A stretch of DNA of 64,000 nt from Alloprevotella sp. (GTDB lineage Bacteria; Bacteroidota; Bacteroidia; Bacteroidales; Bacteroidaceae), in the NCBI GenBank assembly GCA_017477205.1, contig JAFUXE010000005.1:1-64000 (forward strand). The letters run 5' to 3'. The notes beneath the pieces were generated by a model. That model was given only the letters and a program-made list of their open reading frames with translations. It was not told where the DNA came from and did no database searches. This document shows positions 17,320-26,244 of this stretch, in pieces. Every line of letters starts with the position of its first letter. Position 1 is the first letter of the stretch. A program made the translations under genes and the position numbers.

Positions 17320-17934
17320 ATGGCAAAAGTAAAAGAATCTAGACAAAAGAAGATGAATGCCCGCGTCGACTTTACGCCGATGGTGGACATGATCATGTTG
17401 CTCGTGACGTTCTTCATGCTCTGTACGACGCTGCTCAAGCCCCAGACGATGGAAATCGCCATGCCTTCCGACAAGGAAGACGTCAACGAGGCAGACCGCA
17501 GCCAGATTGCAGAGTCCAAGGCTATCACGATTCTTGTAGACGAAGGACGCTCTGTTTACTTCTTCAAAGGCAAGCCCTCCGACGACAACCTCGAAAAGAG
17601 TGCGTTCGGCAAGGATGGCATCCGCGCCGTCCTCATGGAGGCCAACGCTGACGCCGTGAAGAAAGTGCAGGCGCTGAAGGAAGAGTACAAGCACAAGATG
17701 TCCTCGAACCTCTCCGAAGAGCTCAAGCTCAAGGAGGAGTACAAGACCAAGCTTGACGAGATCAAGGACGGCGAGGACACCCCGAGCGTTATCATCAAGA
17801 TTTCCGACAAGGCCGTCTACAAAGACCAGATTGACATTCTCGATGAAATGCAGATTTGCAACATCGGTAAGTACGTAATCGACAATTTCAAGCCCGAAGA
17901 CAAGGCGAAGATTGACGCCAAGTTCGGCAAGTAA
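17320..17934 (+). CDS. exbD: ExbD/TolR family biopolymer transport protein (second copy)
   Basis: 204 residues. VDFTPMVDMIMLLVTFFMLCTTLLKPQ gives the membrane helix with the key Asp. The periplasmic part contains a lysine/glutamate-rich helical insert (KVQALKEEYKHKM ... LKLKEEYKTKLDEIKD), probably a coiled coil, and ends DILDEMQICNIGKYVIDNF. Two different ExbD genes in a row are usual in Bacteroidetes Ton systems. Confidence 0.9.
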   Translation: MAKVKESRQKKMNARVDFTPMVDMIMLLVTFFMLCTTLLKPQTMEIAMPSDKEDVNEADRSQIAESKAITILVDEGRSVYFFKGKPSDDNLEKSAFGKDGIRAVLMEANADAVKKVQALKEEYKHKMSSNLSEELKLKEEYKTKLDEIKDGEDTPSVIIKISDKAVYKDQIDILDEMQICNIGKYVIDNFKPEDKAKIDAKFGK

Positions 17935-17956
17935 ACGATAAGAAAAGAAGAAAGCT

Positions 17957-18835
17957 ATGGCAAAAATCAATTTAACAGCAAAAGATTGGTGCGAGCTGGT
18001 ATTCGAAGGCCGTAATAAGGAATACGGTGCTTATCGTATGCGTGCCCAGCACGGCCGCCGCCAGCTTCGTGCCGTCATCCTCCTCATCACGGGTCTCGCT
18101 GCCATCGTCCTCTTCATGTTCGCAAAGGCCGCCGTGCAGGAAGCTATCGAACGTAGCAACCTCGGCGACAACGAACAAGTCACGGAGATGACCGACCTGA
18201 AGAAGGAAGAGCCCAAGAAGGAGGAGAAGAAGATTGAAAAGCCCAAGGAGCAGGAACAGCCCAAGGTGCAGGAAGTCCAGGTGCGCAACACCATCCAGAT
18301 GGTGGTGCCGAAGATTGTGGACGACGACCAGGTTGACCACTCCAAGGAGATGAAGTCCCAGAAGGAGCTGAAGGACAGCAAGGCTGCCATCGGTATCCAG
18401 GACGTCTTCACGGGCTCCAACGAAGGTAAGTTTACGGAAGACCTTGAGAAAGGCCAGGTAGCAAGTAACCGCAACACGCCGCCCGTTGCCGTTGAGCAGA
18501 AGGTGGAGAAGCAGGTCGTGCAGGACAACAACGTCGTGGACGTACCCGCCAGCTTCCCCGGTGGCGACGCAGCCCTCCGCGCTTTCGTCAGCAAGAATAC
18601 GGTTTATCCCGAAATTGCTATCGACCAGGGCTTGCAGGGAACGGTTATGCTCCGCTTCAAAGTGGACGTGGACGGCTCCATCAGCACCGTCAGCGTGAAG
18701 AAGAGCCTCTCCCGCGAATGCGACAAGGCCGCCATGGACGTGGTGAAGAAGCTCCCGCGCTTCACGCCCGCCAAGACCAACGGTCACCCCGTGCCCGTAT
18801 GGTTCACGCTGCCGGTTAAGTTCGCAATCCAGTAA
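17957..18835 (+). CDS. tonB: TonB family energy transducer
   Basis: 292 residues. A cytoplasmic N-terminus (WCELVFEGRNKEYGAYRMR, the Bacteroidetes TonB signature) leads into one membrane helix (about 37-57), then a Lys/Glu/Pro-rich periplasmic spanner (KKEEPKKEEKKIEKPKEQEQ), and a C-terminal TonB domain (VYPEIAIDQGLQGTVMLRFKV ... GHPVPVWFTLPVKFAI). It transmits the proton motive force to outer-membrane receptors such as the one at the right edge of the window. A strong terminator follows. Confidence 0.94.
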   Translation: MAKINLTAKDWCELVFEGRNKEYGAYRMRAQHGRRQLRAVILLITGLAAIVLFMFAKAAVQEAIERSNLGDNEQVTEMTDLKKEEPKKEEKKIEKPKEQEQPKVQEVQVRNTIQMVVPKIVDDDQVDHSKEMKSQKELKDSKAAIGIQDVFTGSNEGKFTEDLEKGQVASNRNTPPVAVEQKVEKQVVQDNNVVDVPASFPGGDAALRAFVSKNTVYPEIAIDQGLQGTVMLRFKVDVDGSISTVSVKKSLSRECDKAAMDVVKKLPRFTPAKTNGHPVPVWFTLPVKFAIQ

Positions 18836-18856
18836 ACGCTTCTCACCGACCATTTC

Positions 18857-18900
18857 AGAACGGACAACCTCCCCGAATGCGGTGGTTGTCCGTTCTTTTC
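18857..18900 (+). terminator. Terminator of the exbB-tonB operon
   Basis: A 13-bp perfect stem (AGAACGGACAACC with GGTTGTCCGTTCT, 18857-18869 / 18884-18896), a 14-nt loop, then TTTTC. 22 bp after the tonB stop. Confidence 0.9.
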
Positions 18901-18941
18901 ATTCCACAAAAAGAAGATTCCACAAAAGACGCTTTGAGGAC

Positions 18942-19871
18942 ATGAACACACGAAAGATTCTCATCCTTACCCTGCTGCCCCTTTGCCTGGCATCCTGCAA
19001 GCGGCAGCCCACGCCCGGCTGGCTGCTGGAAGACAACGTGAACGTCGCCATTGACGAAACCTTCCGCCCCATCATGGAAGAGCAGCTGCAGCAGTTCGGC
19101 CTCATGCACCCCGAGGCCACGATGAACGCCCTCTACTGCAGCGAGGATTCCGCACTGAACCTCTTCCTTGACGACTCCATACACTCCATCGTCATCACCC
19201 GCAAACTCACGGACAAGGAGAAGGACTTCATCCGCCAGCGCAAGCTCACGCCTCGCGAAGCCCTCATCGCCACGGACGCCTTTGCCCTCATCCTCAGCAA
19301 GGCGAACACGGACACGCTCATCTCCCTTGACGAGGTAAAGCGCATCGTCAGCGGGGAAATCACGCGTTGGGAACAACTTGAGAACTCCCACCGCACAGGA
19401 GAACTGAAACTCCTCTTCGACCATCAGGGGTCCAGCACGGTACGCTTCATGCGCGACTCGCTCTGTGGCGGGGGCGAGCTGAAAGGAAACGTTTATGCGC
19501 AAGGCTCCAACCAGGCCGTCATCGACTTCGTAAAAGACGACCCCAGCGTCATCGGCGTCGTTGGGGTGGACTGGCTCCGTGCGGGCAGCAGTCAGACGCT
19601 CACCTCCTTCCGCAACCTGGACGTGAACGTCATGCTCGTGCGCCGCGATGCCGAAAGCTACCACCGGCGTCCCTATCAGGTGTACATCGCCACCGGCGAA
19701 TATCCCCTGCGCCGCTCCGTCTATGCCATCACCTGCGACCCGCGTCCGCGCTCCCAGGAGAAATTCCTCTGGCACTGGCTCAAGGAACAGAAGGGACAAC
19801 TCATCTTCTGCGACCACTCGCAGCTTCTCCCCTCCATGCCCGTACAGCTCAAGGCCGTGCATGTGAAGTAA
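18942..19871 (+). CDS. PstS-like phosphate-binding lipoprotein of the TonB cluster
   Basis: 309 residues from MNTRKILILTLLPLCLASC, a lipoprotein signal with Cys about residue 19. The mature protein has the type-2 periplasmic binding fold pattern of PstS-like proteins: ALIATDAFALILSKANTD, EVKRIVSGEITRWEQL, and HQGSSTVRFMRDSLCGG. It is the usual neighbour of ExbB-ExbD-ExbD-TonB in Bacteroidetes. Whether it binds phosphate here, or has a role in the Ton system, is not known. It lies between two strong terminators, so it may have its own transcript. Confidence 0.8.
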   Translation: MNTRKILILTLLPLCLASCKRQPTPGWLLEDNVNVAIDETFRPIMEEQLQQFGLMHPEATMNALYCSEDSALNLFLDDSIHSIVITRKLTDKEKDFIRQRKLTPREALIATDAFALILSKANTDTLISLDEVKRIVSGEITRWEQLENSHRTGELKLLFDHQGSSTVRFMRDSLCGGGELKGNVYAQGSNQAVIDFVKDDPSVIGVVGVDWLRAGSSQTLTSFRNLDVNVMLVRRDAESYHRRPYQVYIATGEYPLRRSVYAITCDPRPRSQEKFLWHWLKEQKGQLIFCDHSQLLPSMPVQLKAVHVK

Positions 19872-19883
19872 GGGCATGTCGGC

Positions 19884-19935
19884 TATGGACAAAGTGCACG
19901 TCGGGAACCGTGCACTTTGTCCATAAAACTTTTTG
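19884..19935 (+). terminator. Terminator of the PstS-like gene
   Basis: A 17-bp perfect stem (19884-19900 with 19909-19925), loop TCGGGAAC, then AAACTTTTT. 12 bp after the stop codon. Confidence 0.9.
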
Positions 19936-20055
19936 GGAGTTCGCGAATCACCTTTCCTTATTATTAGTGTCCCTTTTTATTACCTTACAGCAGCGTTTAA
20001 AGGTCAAACAAAGAAAAAAAAGCGGCTTCGATGCCGTCAGATTGGATTTAATGCG

Positions 20056-20063
20056 TATTTTTG
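20056..20063 (+). promoter_or_regulatory. -7 box TATTTTTG for the TPR gene
   Basis: A perfect TAnnTTTG match 76 bp before the ATG at 20140. A clear -33 TTTG is not seen. Confidence 0.5.
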
Positions 20064-20139
20064 CGCTTGCTATGCGCCCTTACGGCGTCTTTACAACCAG
20101 GATAATCATACTAAAAAACAGATAAACAACTAATCACAA

Positions 20140-21624
20140 ATGAAAAATTTCTCTTTCTCCACGCTTGTGCTCGGAGCCATCCTGCTCTTCAGCACAGGCA
20201 GCGCGAAGGCGCAAATCGGGAAAGGCTACGAAGTGGTGCCGATGGCAGCCGACGTAGCCGACATGTGTAACCAAGTGATTGACCTCCAGCTGGAAGACCC
20301 TGAAAAGGGAAACAAGATTTTCAGCAAGGTGCTGAAGAAAGTCAGCAAGGACAAAGACCAGCTCATCAGCGTGGGCGACTTCTTCCTTGAGAAGAAAGTC
20401 TATCAGGTGGCCAAGATGTGCGCCGACCAGTGCTACAAGCTCGACCCGAAGTACATCCCCGGCCTCATGTTCGCAGGTCTCGTAAACAAGTCCCGCGGCT
20501 TCGCAACGGGCAACGAAACGTTCTTCGGCCTCGCAGGCCAGAAGTATGAGGAAGTGCTTGCCATTGACCCCAACAACGTAGATGCGCTTCGTCAGAACGT
20601 TACCATCTACAAGAAAATCAACCCTGCAGCTGCCGTGGGCTATCTGCAGACAATCGCTGCCGTGAACCCCGATGACTACACGGTGGAACAGGACCTCGGC
20701 GATATTGACTACGGTCTGAGACAGTACAGCACGGCACGCGAACACTACGCCAAGTATTTCGCTGCATGCCCCGTTGCCGAGATGGACGAACTCGCCGCCC
20801 AGAACTATGCCAACTGTATTGCCTCCGCCCACGACTTCGCAGAACTGGGTGACGTCTGCCGCAAGTTCAGTGCACAGTGGCCGAAGGACATGGTGTTCAA
20901 GCGCATGGTGTTCCTCTCCGACGTGTTCACACAGGAGTACGACAAGGCTGCAGAGAGCGTGAAGTACATCACCGAGGAGGAATATGCAGACTCCCTCTAC
21001 ATCAACCTCGACTACTCCCCCGCAATGGCATACTTCAAGTATCTCGGCGACAATGAGAACGCCATCAAATATGCCAAGAAGCTCCTCACCGTTGACCCCG
21101 AGAACGTAGGTGTATGGGCAGAAATCGCCAGCCTCTACCTCGTCAACGGCAACTACGACGAAGCCATTGATGCCTACAAGAAGTTCTTTGCCGGTTCCAA
21201 GGACGTTGTGGCTGACGACTACTACCGCTTCGGCCGCGCATACTTCTCCGCAAGCCGTGCCGAGGACATCACGCCCGAGAAGCAGGCTCAGCTTATCGCC
21301 GACGGCGATGCTGCCTTTGCAAAGGCCATTGAGATGGAGCCCAAGAACTATGCTGCCGGCTTCTGGCGCGCACGTCTGCACATGACGTCCTCCTCCACGC
21401 CGCAGGAAGAGGCCAAGGATGCCTTCCTGGACCTCCTCTCCCAGCTCGGCGACTACAACGAGGACGATGTTGAGGCTTACCGCACGACGGCCTACAACTA
21501 CCTGGCCTTCTTCTATGCCCAGAACGACGACAACGAAACGGCTCTGCGCTACGTCAACGAATGGCTGAAGTTCCAGCCGGACAACGAGACGGCCGCTTAC
21601 TACAAGAGCGTACTTGAACAATAA
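20140..21624 (+). CDS. Exported tetratricopeptide repeat protein of the TonB cluster
   Basis: 494 residues with a cleavable signal peptide (MKNFSFSTLVLGAILLFSTG, cleavage after AKA). The mature protein is all-helical with repeated TPR-like units, for example AKMCADQCYKLDPKYIPGLM, YEEVLAIDPNNVDALRQNV and AIKYAKKLLTVDPENVGVWA. It probably acts in the periplasm as a protein-protein scaffold. TPR genes regularly end the ExbB-ExbD-ExbD-TonB-PstS order in Bacteroidetes; a direct role in TonB function is inferred from that position. 21 bp upstream of the GH109 gene. Confidence 0.85.
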   Translation: MKNFSFSTLVLGAILLFSTGSAKAQIGKGYEVVPMAADVADMCNQVIDLQLEDPEKGNKIFSKVLKKVSKDKDQLISVGDFFLEKKVYQVAKMCADQCYKLDPKYIPGLMFAGLVNKSRGFATGNETFFGLAGQKYEEVLAIDPNNVDALRQNVTIYKKINPAAAVGYLQTIAAVNPDDYTVEQDLGDIDYGLRQYSTAREHYAKYFAACPVAEMDELAAQNYANCIASAHDFAELGDVCRKFSAQWPKDMVFKRMVFLSDVFTQEYDKAAESVKYITEEEYADSLYINLDYSPAMAYFKYLGDNENAIKYAKKLLTVDPENVGVWAEIASLYLVNGNYDEAIDAYKKFFAGSKDVVADDYYRFGRAYFSASRAEDITPEKQAQLIADGDAAFAKAIEMEPKNYAAGFWRARLHMTSSSTPQEEAKDAFLDLLSQLGDYNEDDVEAYRTTAYNYLAFFYAQNDDNETALRYVNEWLKFQPDNETAAYYKSVLEQ

Positions 21625-21645
21625 ATAAATCACTTTTGACTACCC

Positions 21646-23313
21646 ATGAAACTTAACAAGTTATTCCTTACCGGCGCATTGGCGCTGCTCGCCGTTGGCC
21701 AGAGCCTTGCGCAGTCACTGTCTCCTTCCACCCGCTGGCACTGGAACGAAGGTACCATCGTCGTTGACACGCCTCAACGTCCCGCAGGACAGGAGAACGT
21801 TCTTGGTCTCACCGCCCCGAAGCTTCAGAACGTACGCGTGGCCTTCGTCGGCCTCGGCATGCGCGGCCCTGGTGCCGTAGAGCGTTTCTGCCATATTCCT
21901 GGCGTGGAAATCGTTGCCCTCTGCGACTACGAGGCGAAGCGTGCCGCCCGCATGCAGCAGAGCCTCCAGAAGGCAGGTCTGCCCCCTGCCGCCATCTATT
22001 CCGGCGAAAAGGGCTACGAAGAGCTCTGCCGTCGGCCTGATATCGACCTCGTCTATGTGGCCACTGACTGGGACCACCACTTCCCCGTAGCCAAGTGTGC
22101 CCTTGAGAACGGCAAGCACACGGCCATCGAAGTGCCCTCCGCCATGAACCTCGAACAGTGCTGGGAGCTCATCAACCTCAGCGAGAAGACCCGCAAGCAC
22201 TGCATGATTCTCGAAAACTGCTGCTATGACTGGTATGAGCTGAACGCCCTGAACATGGCTCAGCAAGGCGTGTTCGGAGAAGTTCTCCGCGCCGAGGGAG
22301 CTTACATCCATAATCTGGACGAGTTCTGGGATTACTACTGGAAGAATCCTGACGGAAGCGACCCCCAGAAGTTGGGCTGGCGCATGAAGTATAACATGGA
22401 GAACCGTGGCGACGTCTATGCCACCCACGGCCTTGGCCCTGTCGCTCAGGTGCTCGACATTCACCGTGGCGACCGTTTCACCACACTCGTCGCTATGGAC
22501 ACAAAGGCAGCCCACGGCCCCGACTATGTAGAGGCAAAGACAGGCACGCGCCCCGAAAACTTCCGCAATGGTGACCAAACCACGACCCTCATGCGTACGG
22601 CCAACGGCAAGGTGGTGGAGATTCAGCACAACGTGATGAACCCGCAGCCTTACAACCGTCTCTATAAGCTTACGGGTACAAAGGGCTATGCTACGAAATA
22701 CCCCGAACAGCACTTCGCACTGGACAAGAGCCAGCTCAGCGCCAGCGGCGTCGCTCCCAAGGTTGACGACCTCAGCAGCCACGGCTTCCTGCCTGCTGCA
22801 GAGCACAAGGCCCTTATGGAGAAATACCAGCACCCCATCATCACCAAGTATGGCGAAATGGCACAGAAGGTAGGTGGCCACGGTGGCATGGACTTCTTCA
22901 TGGACGCACGCCTCGTTTACTGTCTCCAGAACGGCCTGCCCCTTGACATGGACGTATATGACCTCGCAGAATGGTGCTGCCTGGCCGAACTCGGCACGCT
23001 CTCCATGGACCACAACTGCGCAGCGGTTGAATTCCCCGACTTCACGCGCGGCTACTGGAACGTACAGAAAGGCTACAAGCACGCGTATGCTGCCGACGAA
23101 GCTGAAACCGAAGCCATCGCCAATAAGATCACGGACATCCAGAAGTCCTTCGGAGAGAAGGCTTGGGAGGAATACGCCACTGCTAAGTCCGTGGAAGAGG
23201 CCAACGCCATCAGCGCAAAGTATGTAGGCCTCGTACAGGCTGAGATTGACAAGCTCAACGGCAAGACCGTAGAGACGAAGAAAGCCAAGAAGACGAAGAA
23301 GTCCCGCAAATAA
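21646..23313 (+). CDS. GH109-type Gfo/Idh/MocA family glycoside hydrolase
   Basis: 555 residues with a signal peptide (LTGALALLAVGQSLAQ). After a linker, a Rossmann start RVAFVGLGMRGPGAVERF binds NAD; then VALCDYEAKRA, LVYVATDWDHHFPVAKCAL and EVPSAMNLEQCW follow the Gfo/Idh/MocA order. The GH109 core is clear in HCMILENCCYDWYELNALNM and WRMKYNMENRGDVYATHGLGP, including the YxTHGLGP motif. Known GH109 members are NAD-dependent alpha-N-acetylgalactosaminidases. The protein ends with a Lys-rich tail (KKAKKTKKSRK). Export suggests use of mucin or other GalNAc-bearing glycans. Confidence 0.88.
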   Translation: MKLNKLFLTGALALLAVGQSLAQSLSPSTRWHWNEGTIVVDTPQRPAGQENVLGLTAPKLQNVRVAFVGLGMRGPGAVERFCHIPGVEIVALCDYEAKRAARMQQSLQKAGLPPAAIYSGEKGYEELCRRPDIDLVYVATDWDHHFPVAKCALENGKHTAIEVPSAMNLEQCWELINLSEKTRKHCMILENCCYDWYELNALNMAQQGVFGEVLRAEGAYIHNLDEFWDYYWKNPDGSDPQKLGWRMKYNMENRGDVYATHGLGPVAQVLDIHRGDRFTTLVAMDTKAAHGPDYVEAKTGTRPENFRNGDQTTTLMRTANGKVVEIQHNVMNPQPYNRLYKLTGTKGYATKYPEQHFALDKSQLSASGVAPKVDDLSSHGFLPAAEHKALMEKYQHPIITKYGEMAQKVGGHGGMDFFMDARLVYCLQNGLPLDMDVYDLAEWCCLAELGTLSMDHNCAAVEFPDFTRGYWNVQKGYKHAYAADEAETEAIANKITDIQKSFGEKAWEEYATAKSVEEANAISAKYVGLVQAEIDKLNGKTVETKKAKKTKKSRK

Positions 23314-23334
23314 GCATTTCCGTCTCCCTTCATA

Positions 23335-23375
23335 CGGCCGCAGCACTCCAGGTGGGATGCTGCGGCCGCTTTCGT
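23335..23375 (+). terminator. Terminator after the GH109 gene
   Basis: An 11-bp stem (CGGCCGCAGCA / TGCTGCGGCCG, 23335-23345 with 23358-23368), a 12-nt loop, then CTTTCGTTT. The U-tract is imperfect. Confidence 0.7.
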
Positions 23376-23443
23376 TTCCCGTTTTTTCGCCCCGAAGAAG
23401 CAATCTTTATGCCCATTTCTCCCTGCGTCTCGCGAAAAAGTCC

Positions 23444-23451
23444 TACCTTCG
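23444..23451 (+). promoter_or_regulatory. -7 box TACCTTCG for the subtilisin-like gene
   Basis: One mismatch from TAnnTTTG, 36 bp before the ATG at 23487. Confidence 0.45.
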
Positions 23452-23486
23452 CGCACTCAAACATACCATTAACAACAACACACACC

Positions 23487-24887
23487 ATGATGAAGAAACT
23501 CTTCTCACTCGTCCTGCTTGCCGCCATCGCCCTCACGGGTACGGCGCAGGTGGAAGGACTCTATTCCTACAAAAAGCTTGACCGTGCCTATCGCTATCGC
23601 GTCTATCTGAAAGACAAGAAGAACTCTCCCTACAGCCTGAAACGTCCGGAGGAGTTCCTCTCCAAGCGCGCCCTCGACCGCCGCCAGCGCTACGGCATCA
23701 AGGTGGACAAGGCTGACCTCCCCGTCTCCCCGAACTACCTGCAAGTGCTTCGCGACGCGGGTCTGCGCATCCACAACGTCAGCAAGTGGCAGAACACGGC
23801 CGTCGTGGAGACTACGGACACAACCCTCATGCAGGCCGTGCGCGAAATGGCCTTCGTGACGGGCGTGGTGAAGGTGTGGGTAGGCCCGGACTCCGTTCTC
23901 GTAATGGACAAGCCCAACCGCAAGCGTAAAGTGAAGAACGAGCGCGAACATCTGACCAGCTACTACGGTAACGCGCAGCAACAGGTTGAGATGCTTGCCG
24001 CAGACCGCCTGCACGAGGCCGGATATCGTGGTGAGGGTATGCTCATCGGCATCCTGGACGGTGGCTTCAACAATGCCGATGTCATCACAGGCTTCAACCG
24101 TGCCAACATCCTCGGCACGCGCAACTTCGTGGACCCCAGCGTGGACGTTTATGACGAAGGTTCCCACGGCATGATGGTACTCTCCTGCATCGGCGCCAAC
24201 ACCCCGCACAACCTCGTGGGTACGGCTCCCGAGGCACAGTTCTACCTCATCCAGACCGAGGACGGGCGCTCCGAGCAGCTCGTCGAGGAGGACAACTACT
24301 GCGCAGGGCTGGAGTATGCCGACTCCCTGGGCTGCGACGTCGTCACGGCTTCGCTGGGATACTATAAGTTTGACGACCCCGCAATGAACCACCCCTACTC
24401 TGCCCTTGACGGACAGACGGCCATCAACTCGCGTTCCGCCTCTATGGCAGCCTCGCGCGGCATGCTGCTCCTCAACTCTGCCGGCAACGAAGGCAACGAC
24501 CAGTGGAAGAAGATAGGCTTCCCCGCCGACGCCCGCGACATCCTCGCCGTCGGTGCCGTACGCTCGGACAGCGTGAACACGGACTTCTCCTCCCTCGGCT
24601 TCAGTGCCGACGGCCGCGTGAAGCCCGATGTCATGGCGATGGGCGAGGACGCCGCCGTCTATAGCACGCGCGGCAACACGACGACGGCCAACGGAACCAG
24701 CTTCTCGTGTCCCATCCTGTGCGGAGCCGTCACGTGCCTCTGGCAGGCCCACCGCGACAAGACGCCTCTGGAAATCATTGACGCCGTCCACCGCTCCGGC
24801 CACTATGCCGACAGCCCCAACGAAGTCTTCGGTTACGGCATCCCCAACCTGTGGAAAGCCCACGAGCTGCTAAGCAAAAAGAAATGA
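23487..24887 (+). CDS. S8 family (subtilisin-like) secreted serine peptidase
   Basis: 466 residues from MMKKLFSLVLLAAIALTGTA, a signal peptide. A propeptide-like region covers about 25-150. The catalytic triad is complete: Asp191 (GILDGGFNNAD), His227 (GSHGMMVLS) and Ser405 (NGTSFSCPI), with the oxyanion Asn in LLNSAGNEGND. It is probably exported to the periplasm or beyond. There is no obvious C-terminal sorting tail; the protein ends ELLSKKK. Its own -7 box and terminator suggest a single-gene transcript. Confidence 0.92.
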   Translation: MMKKLFSLVLLAAIALTGTAQVEGLYSYKKLDRAYRYRVYLKDKKNSPYSLKRPEEFLSKRALDRRQRYGIKVDKADLPVSPNYLQVLRDAGLRIHNVSKWQNTAVVETTDTTLMQAVREMAFVTGVVKVWVGPDSVLVMDKPNRKRKVKNEREHLTSYYGNAQQQVEMLAADRLHEAGYRGEGMLIGILDGGFNNADVITGFNRANILGTRNFVDPSVDVYDEGSHGMMVLSCIGANTPHNLVGTAPEAQFYLIQTEDGRSEQLVEEDNYCAGLEYADSLGCDVVTASLGYYKFDDPAMNHPYSALDGQTAINSRSASMAASRGMLLLNSAGNEGNDQWKKIGFPADARDILAVGAVRSDSVNTDFSSLGFSADGRVKPDVMAMGEDAAVYSTRGNTTTANGTSFSCPILCGAVTCLWQAHRDKTPLEIIDAVHRSGHYADSPNEVFGYGIPNLWKAHELLSKKK

Positions 24888-24893
24888 AGCAAC

Positions 24894-24932
24894 AATCCCC
24901 TCCCAACGCCGGTTGAGAGGGGATTTCTTTTT
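24894..24932 (+). terminator. Terminator of the S8 peptidase gene
   Basis: A stem AATCCCCTC / GAGGGGATT (24894-24902 with 24917-24925) continues after a small bulge as CAAC/GTTG with a GCCG loop, and is followed by TCTTTTTT. Confidence 0.9.
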
Positions 24933-24978
24933 TATCCAGTATATCAGCACCTTACAAGTTCTCCTTTTTACCCTTTCC

Positions 24979-25111
24979 GAGCTTTGCGCTTACCTCGACT
25001 TGAGGTGTGCGCTTACCTCGACTTGAGGTGTGCGCTTACCTTGACTTGAGATGTGCGCTTACCTCAACATGAGATGTGCGCACACCTCGGATGGAGATGT
25101 GCGCACACCTT
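24979..25111. repeat. Tandem palindrome array C: six units, 23-bp period, GCGC-core family
   Basis: Units start at 24979, 25002, 25025, 25048, 25071 and 25094. Typical unit GAGGTGTGCGCTTACCTC with 5-bp spacers (GACTT, AACAT, GGATG). Left halves seen: GAGCTTT, GAGGTGT and GAGATGT before GCGC; right halves TTACCTC or ACACCTC after it. The array lies in the convergent gap between the S8 peptidase and a lipoprotein gene. It is preceded by TTTCCGAG, as is array D at 46598. Confidence 0.9.
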
Positions 25112-25130
25112 TTTTAGGGTCTCGGCACCC

Positions 25131-26060
25131 TTAGTTTCTTGACAGCGTGAAGTTGAAGCTCACGCCACCGCCGAAGTCGCCGGGATCGGTGTCGGAATTG
25201 GGCATAAGCAGGAACTTCTTGCCCTCGCGTTCCACCATGTAGCTGCGGATGTTCTCCGCCTTCAGCGACTCCGTCGTCAGTTCTTTTCCGCTGAACACGT
25301 GGCTGAACTTCGCGCCCTTGGCAGCCAGCACTTCGGCCACCTTACTGTGGAGGGCGGCGATGTCCTCAGCCGTCGTCTCGTGGCCGCGGAAGAAGCTCAT
25401 TTTGACGGAGCCGCCGTTGGCTCCTTCCTTCAGGTCCACCACGCGCACGCTGGGAACGCCGGCAAAGTCGGCCGCCGCAATCCCGAGGGCCTCCATTTTT
25501 CCGTCAGCCTTCACTTCGTTTTCAATGGGGTTGAGCGAAACCTGGAAGTTGTAGGCAATGAAGCGCTGATCTCCCTCTTCCTGAATGTCGAAGGCGGGGT
25601 TGGGCTCGTCCGCGTAGTACTCCACCCTTGCGTTCTCCTTGTAGTTGAAATAGATGCGCAGGCACATGTCCTTTTTCTCGTCTGCCTGGTAGAGAATCAC
25701 GTGTTCCCACGTGCGGTTCTCGAGGATGTCCTGGTCACGTGCGGAAATGCGGAACCCTTTTGCCTTGAGGCTGTTGACGTATGCCAGCACCTCGTCCTTC
25801 GTCACGCCCTTGTAGTACACTTCGTATTGGGAGGAGCCGTCGGTACCGAAATTCGTAAATACGAGCTTGCCGTTTGTCTTGATTTCGTCAATCCCGTACT
25901 TGTCGTAAACCGAAGCCGGCCATTTTCCGTCGGCAAGGCCTTTTGCTTCAGCTGCATTGCCACTGTCGGTAGTGTCGCCTCCCTTGGAGGAACCGCCGCC
26001 GCAAGCCGTCAGCAGGGCGAAGCTTGCGATGCACATGAGTGCGAAAGAGAGTTTCTTCAT
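25131..26060 (-). CDS. Putative lipoprotein, unknown function
   Basis: About 309 residues from MKKLSFALMCIASFALLTAC, a lipoprotein signal with Cys at about residue 20, followed by GGGSSKGGDTTDSGN, a flexible surface-type linker. The mature part holds a region with YKGVTKDEVLAYVNSLKAKGF and later VRVVDLKEGANGGSVKMSF. I recognise no named domain. It has a TATCTTTG -7 box upstream (26115-26122) and is convergent with array C. Confidence 0.75.
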   Translation of the reverse strand: MKKLSFALMCIASFALLTACGGGSSKGGDTTDSGNAAEAKGLADGKWPASVYDKYGIDEIKTNGKLVFTNFGTDGSSQYEVYYKGVTKDEVLAYVNSLKAKGFRISARDQDILENRTWEHVILYQADEKKDMCLRIYFNYKENARVEYYADEPNPAFDIQEEGDQRFIAYNFQVSLNPIENEVKADGKMEALGIAAADFAGVPSVRVVDLKEGANGGSVKMSFFRGHETTAEDIAALHSKVAEVLAAKGAKFSHVFSGKELTTESLKAENIRSYMVEREGKKFLLMPNSDTDPGDFGGGVSFNFTLSRN

Positions 26061-26114
26061 AATCAAAAATGTGTGTTAGTTGGTTTAGTAATGAAGCAAT
26101 ATGGTCTTCGCGGA

Positions 26115-26122
26115 CAAAGATA
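26115..26122 (-). promoter_or_regulatory. -7 box TATCTTTG for the lipoprotein gene
   Basis: A perfect minus-strand match about 55 bp before the ATG at 26060, in a divergent region with the xseA promoter. Confidence 0.5.
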
Positions 26123-26175
26123 TACAAAAAATCCTATTATGCAACCCCTGCGGATGCTTTTTCGGAGGAAAGCCG

Positions 26176-26183
26176 TATCTTTG
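26176..26183 (+). promoter_or_regulatory. -7 box TATCTTTG for the xseA operon
   Basis: A perfect plus-strand TAnnTTTG match about 62 bp upstream of the xseA ATG. Confidence 0.55.
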
Positions 26184-26244
26184 CTGCGCAAAACCGTCCT
26201 TTCCTCACGGGAAACGACGACGGCACGCATACGAAGGCACAGGC

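Noticed and set aside
17957..18835. Minus-strand 293-residue frame over tonB
   Set aside because: It is a shadow of tonB codon usage; the plus strand has the full TonB pattern.
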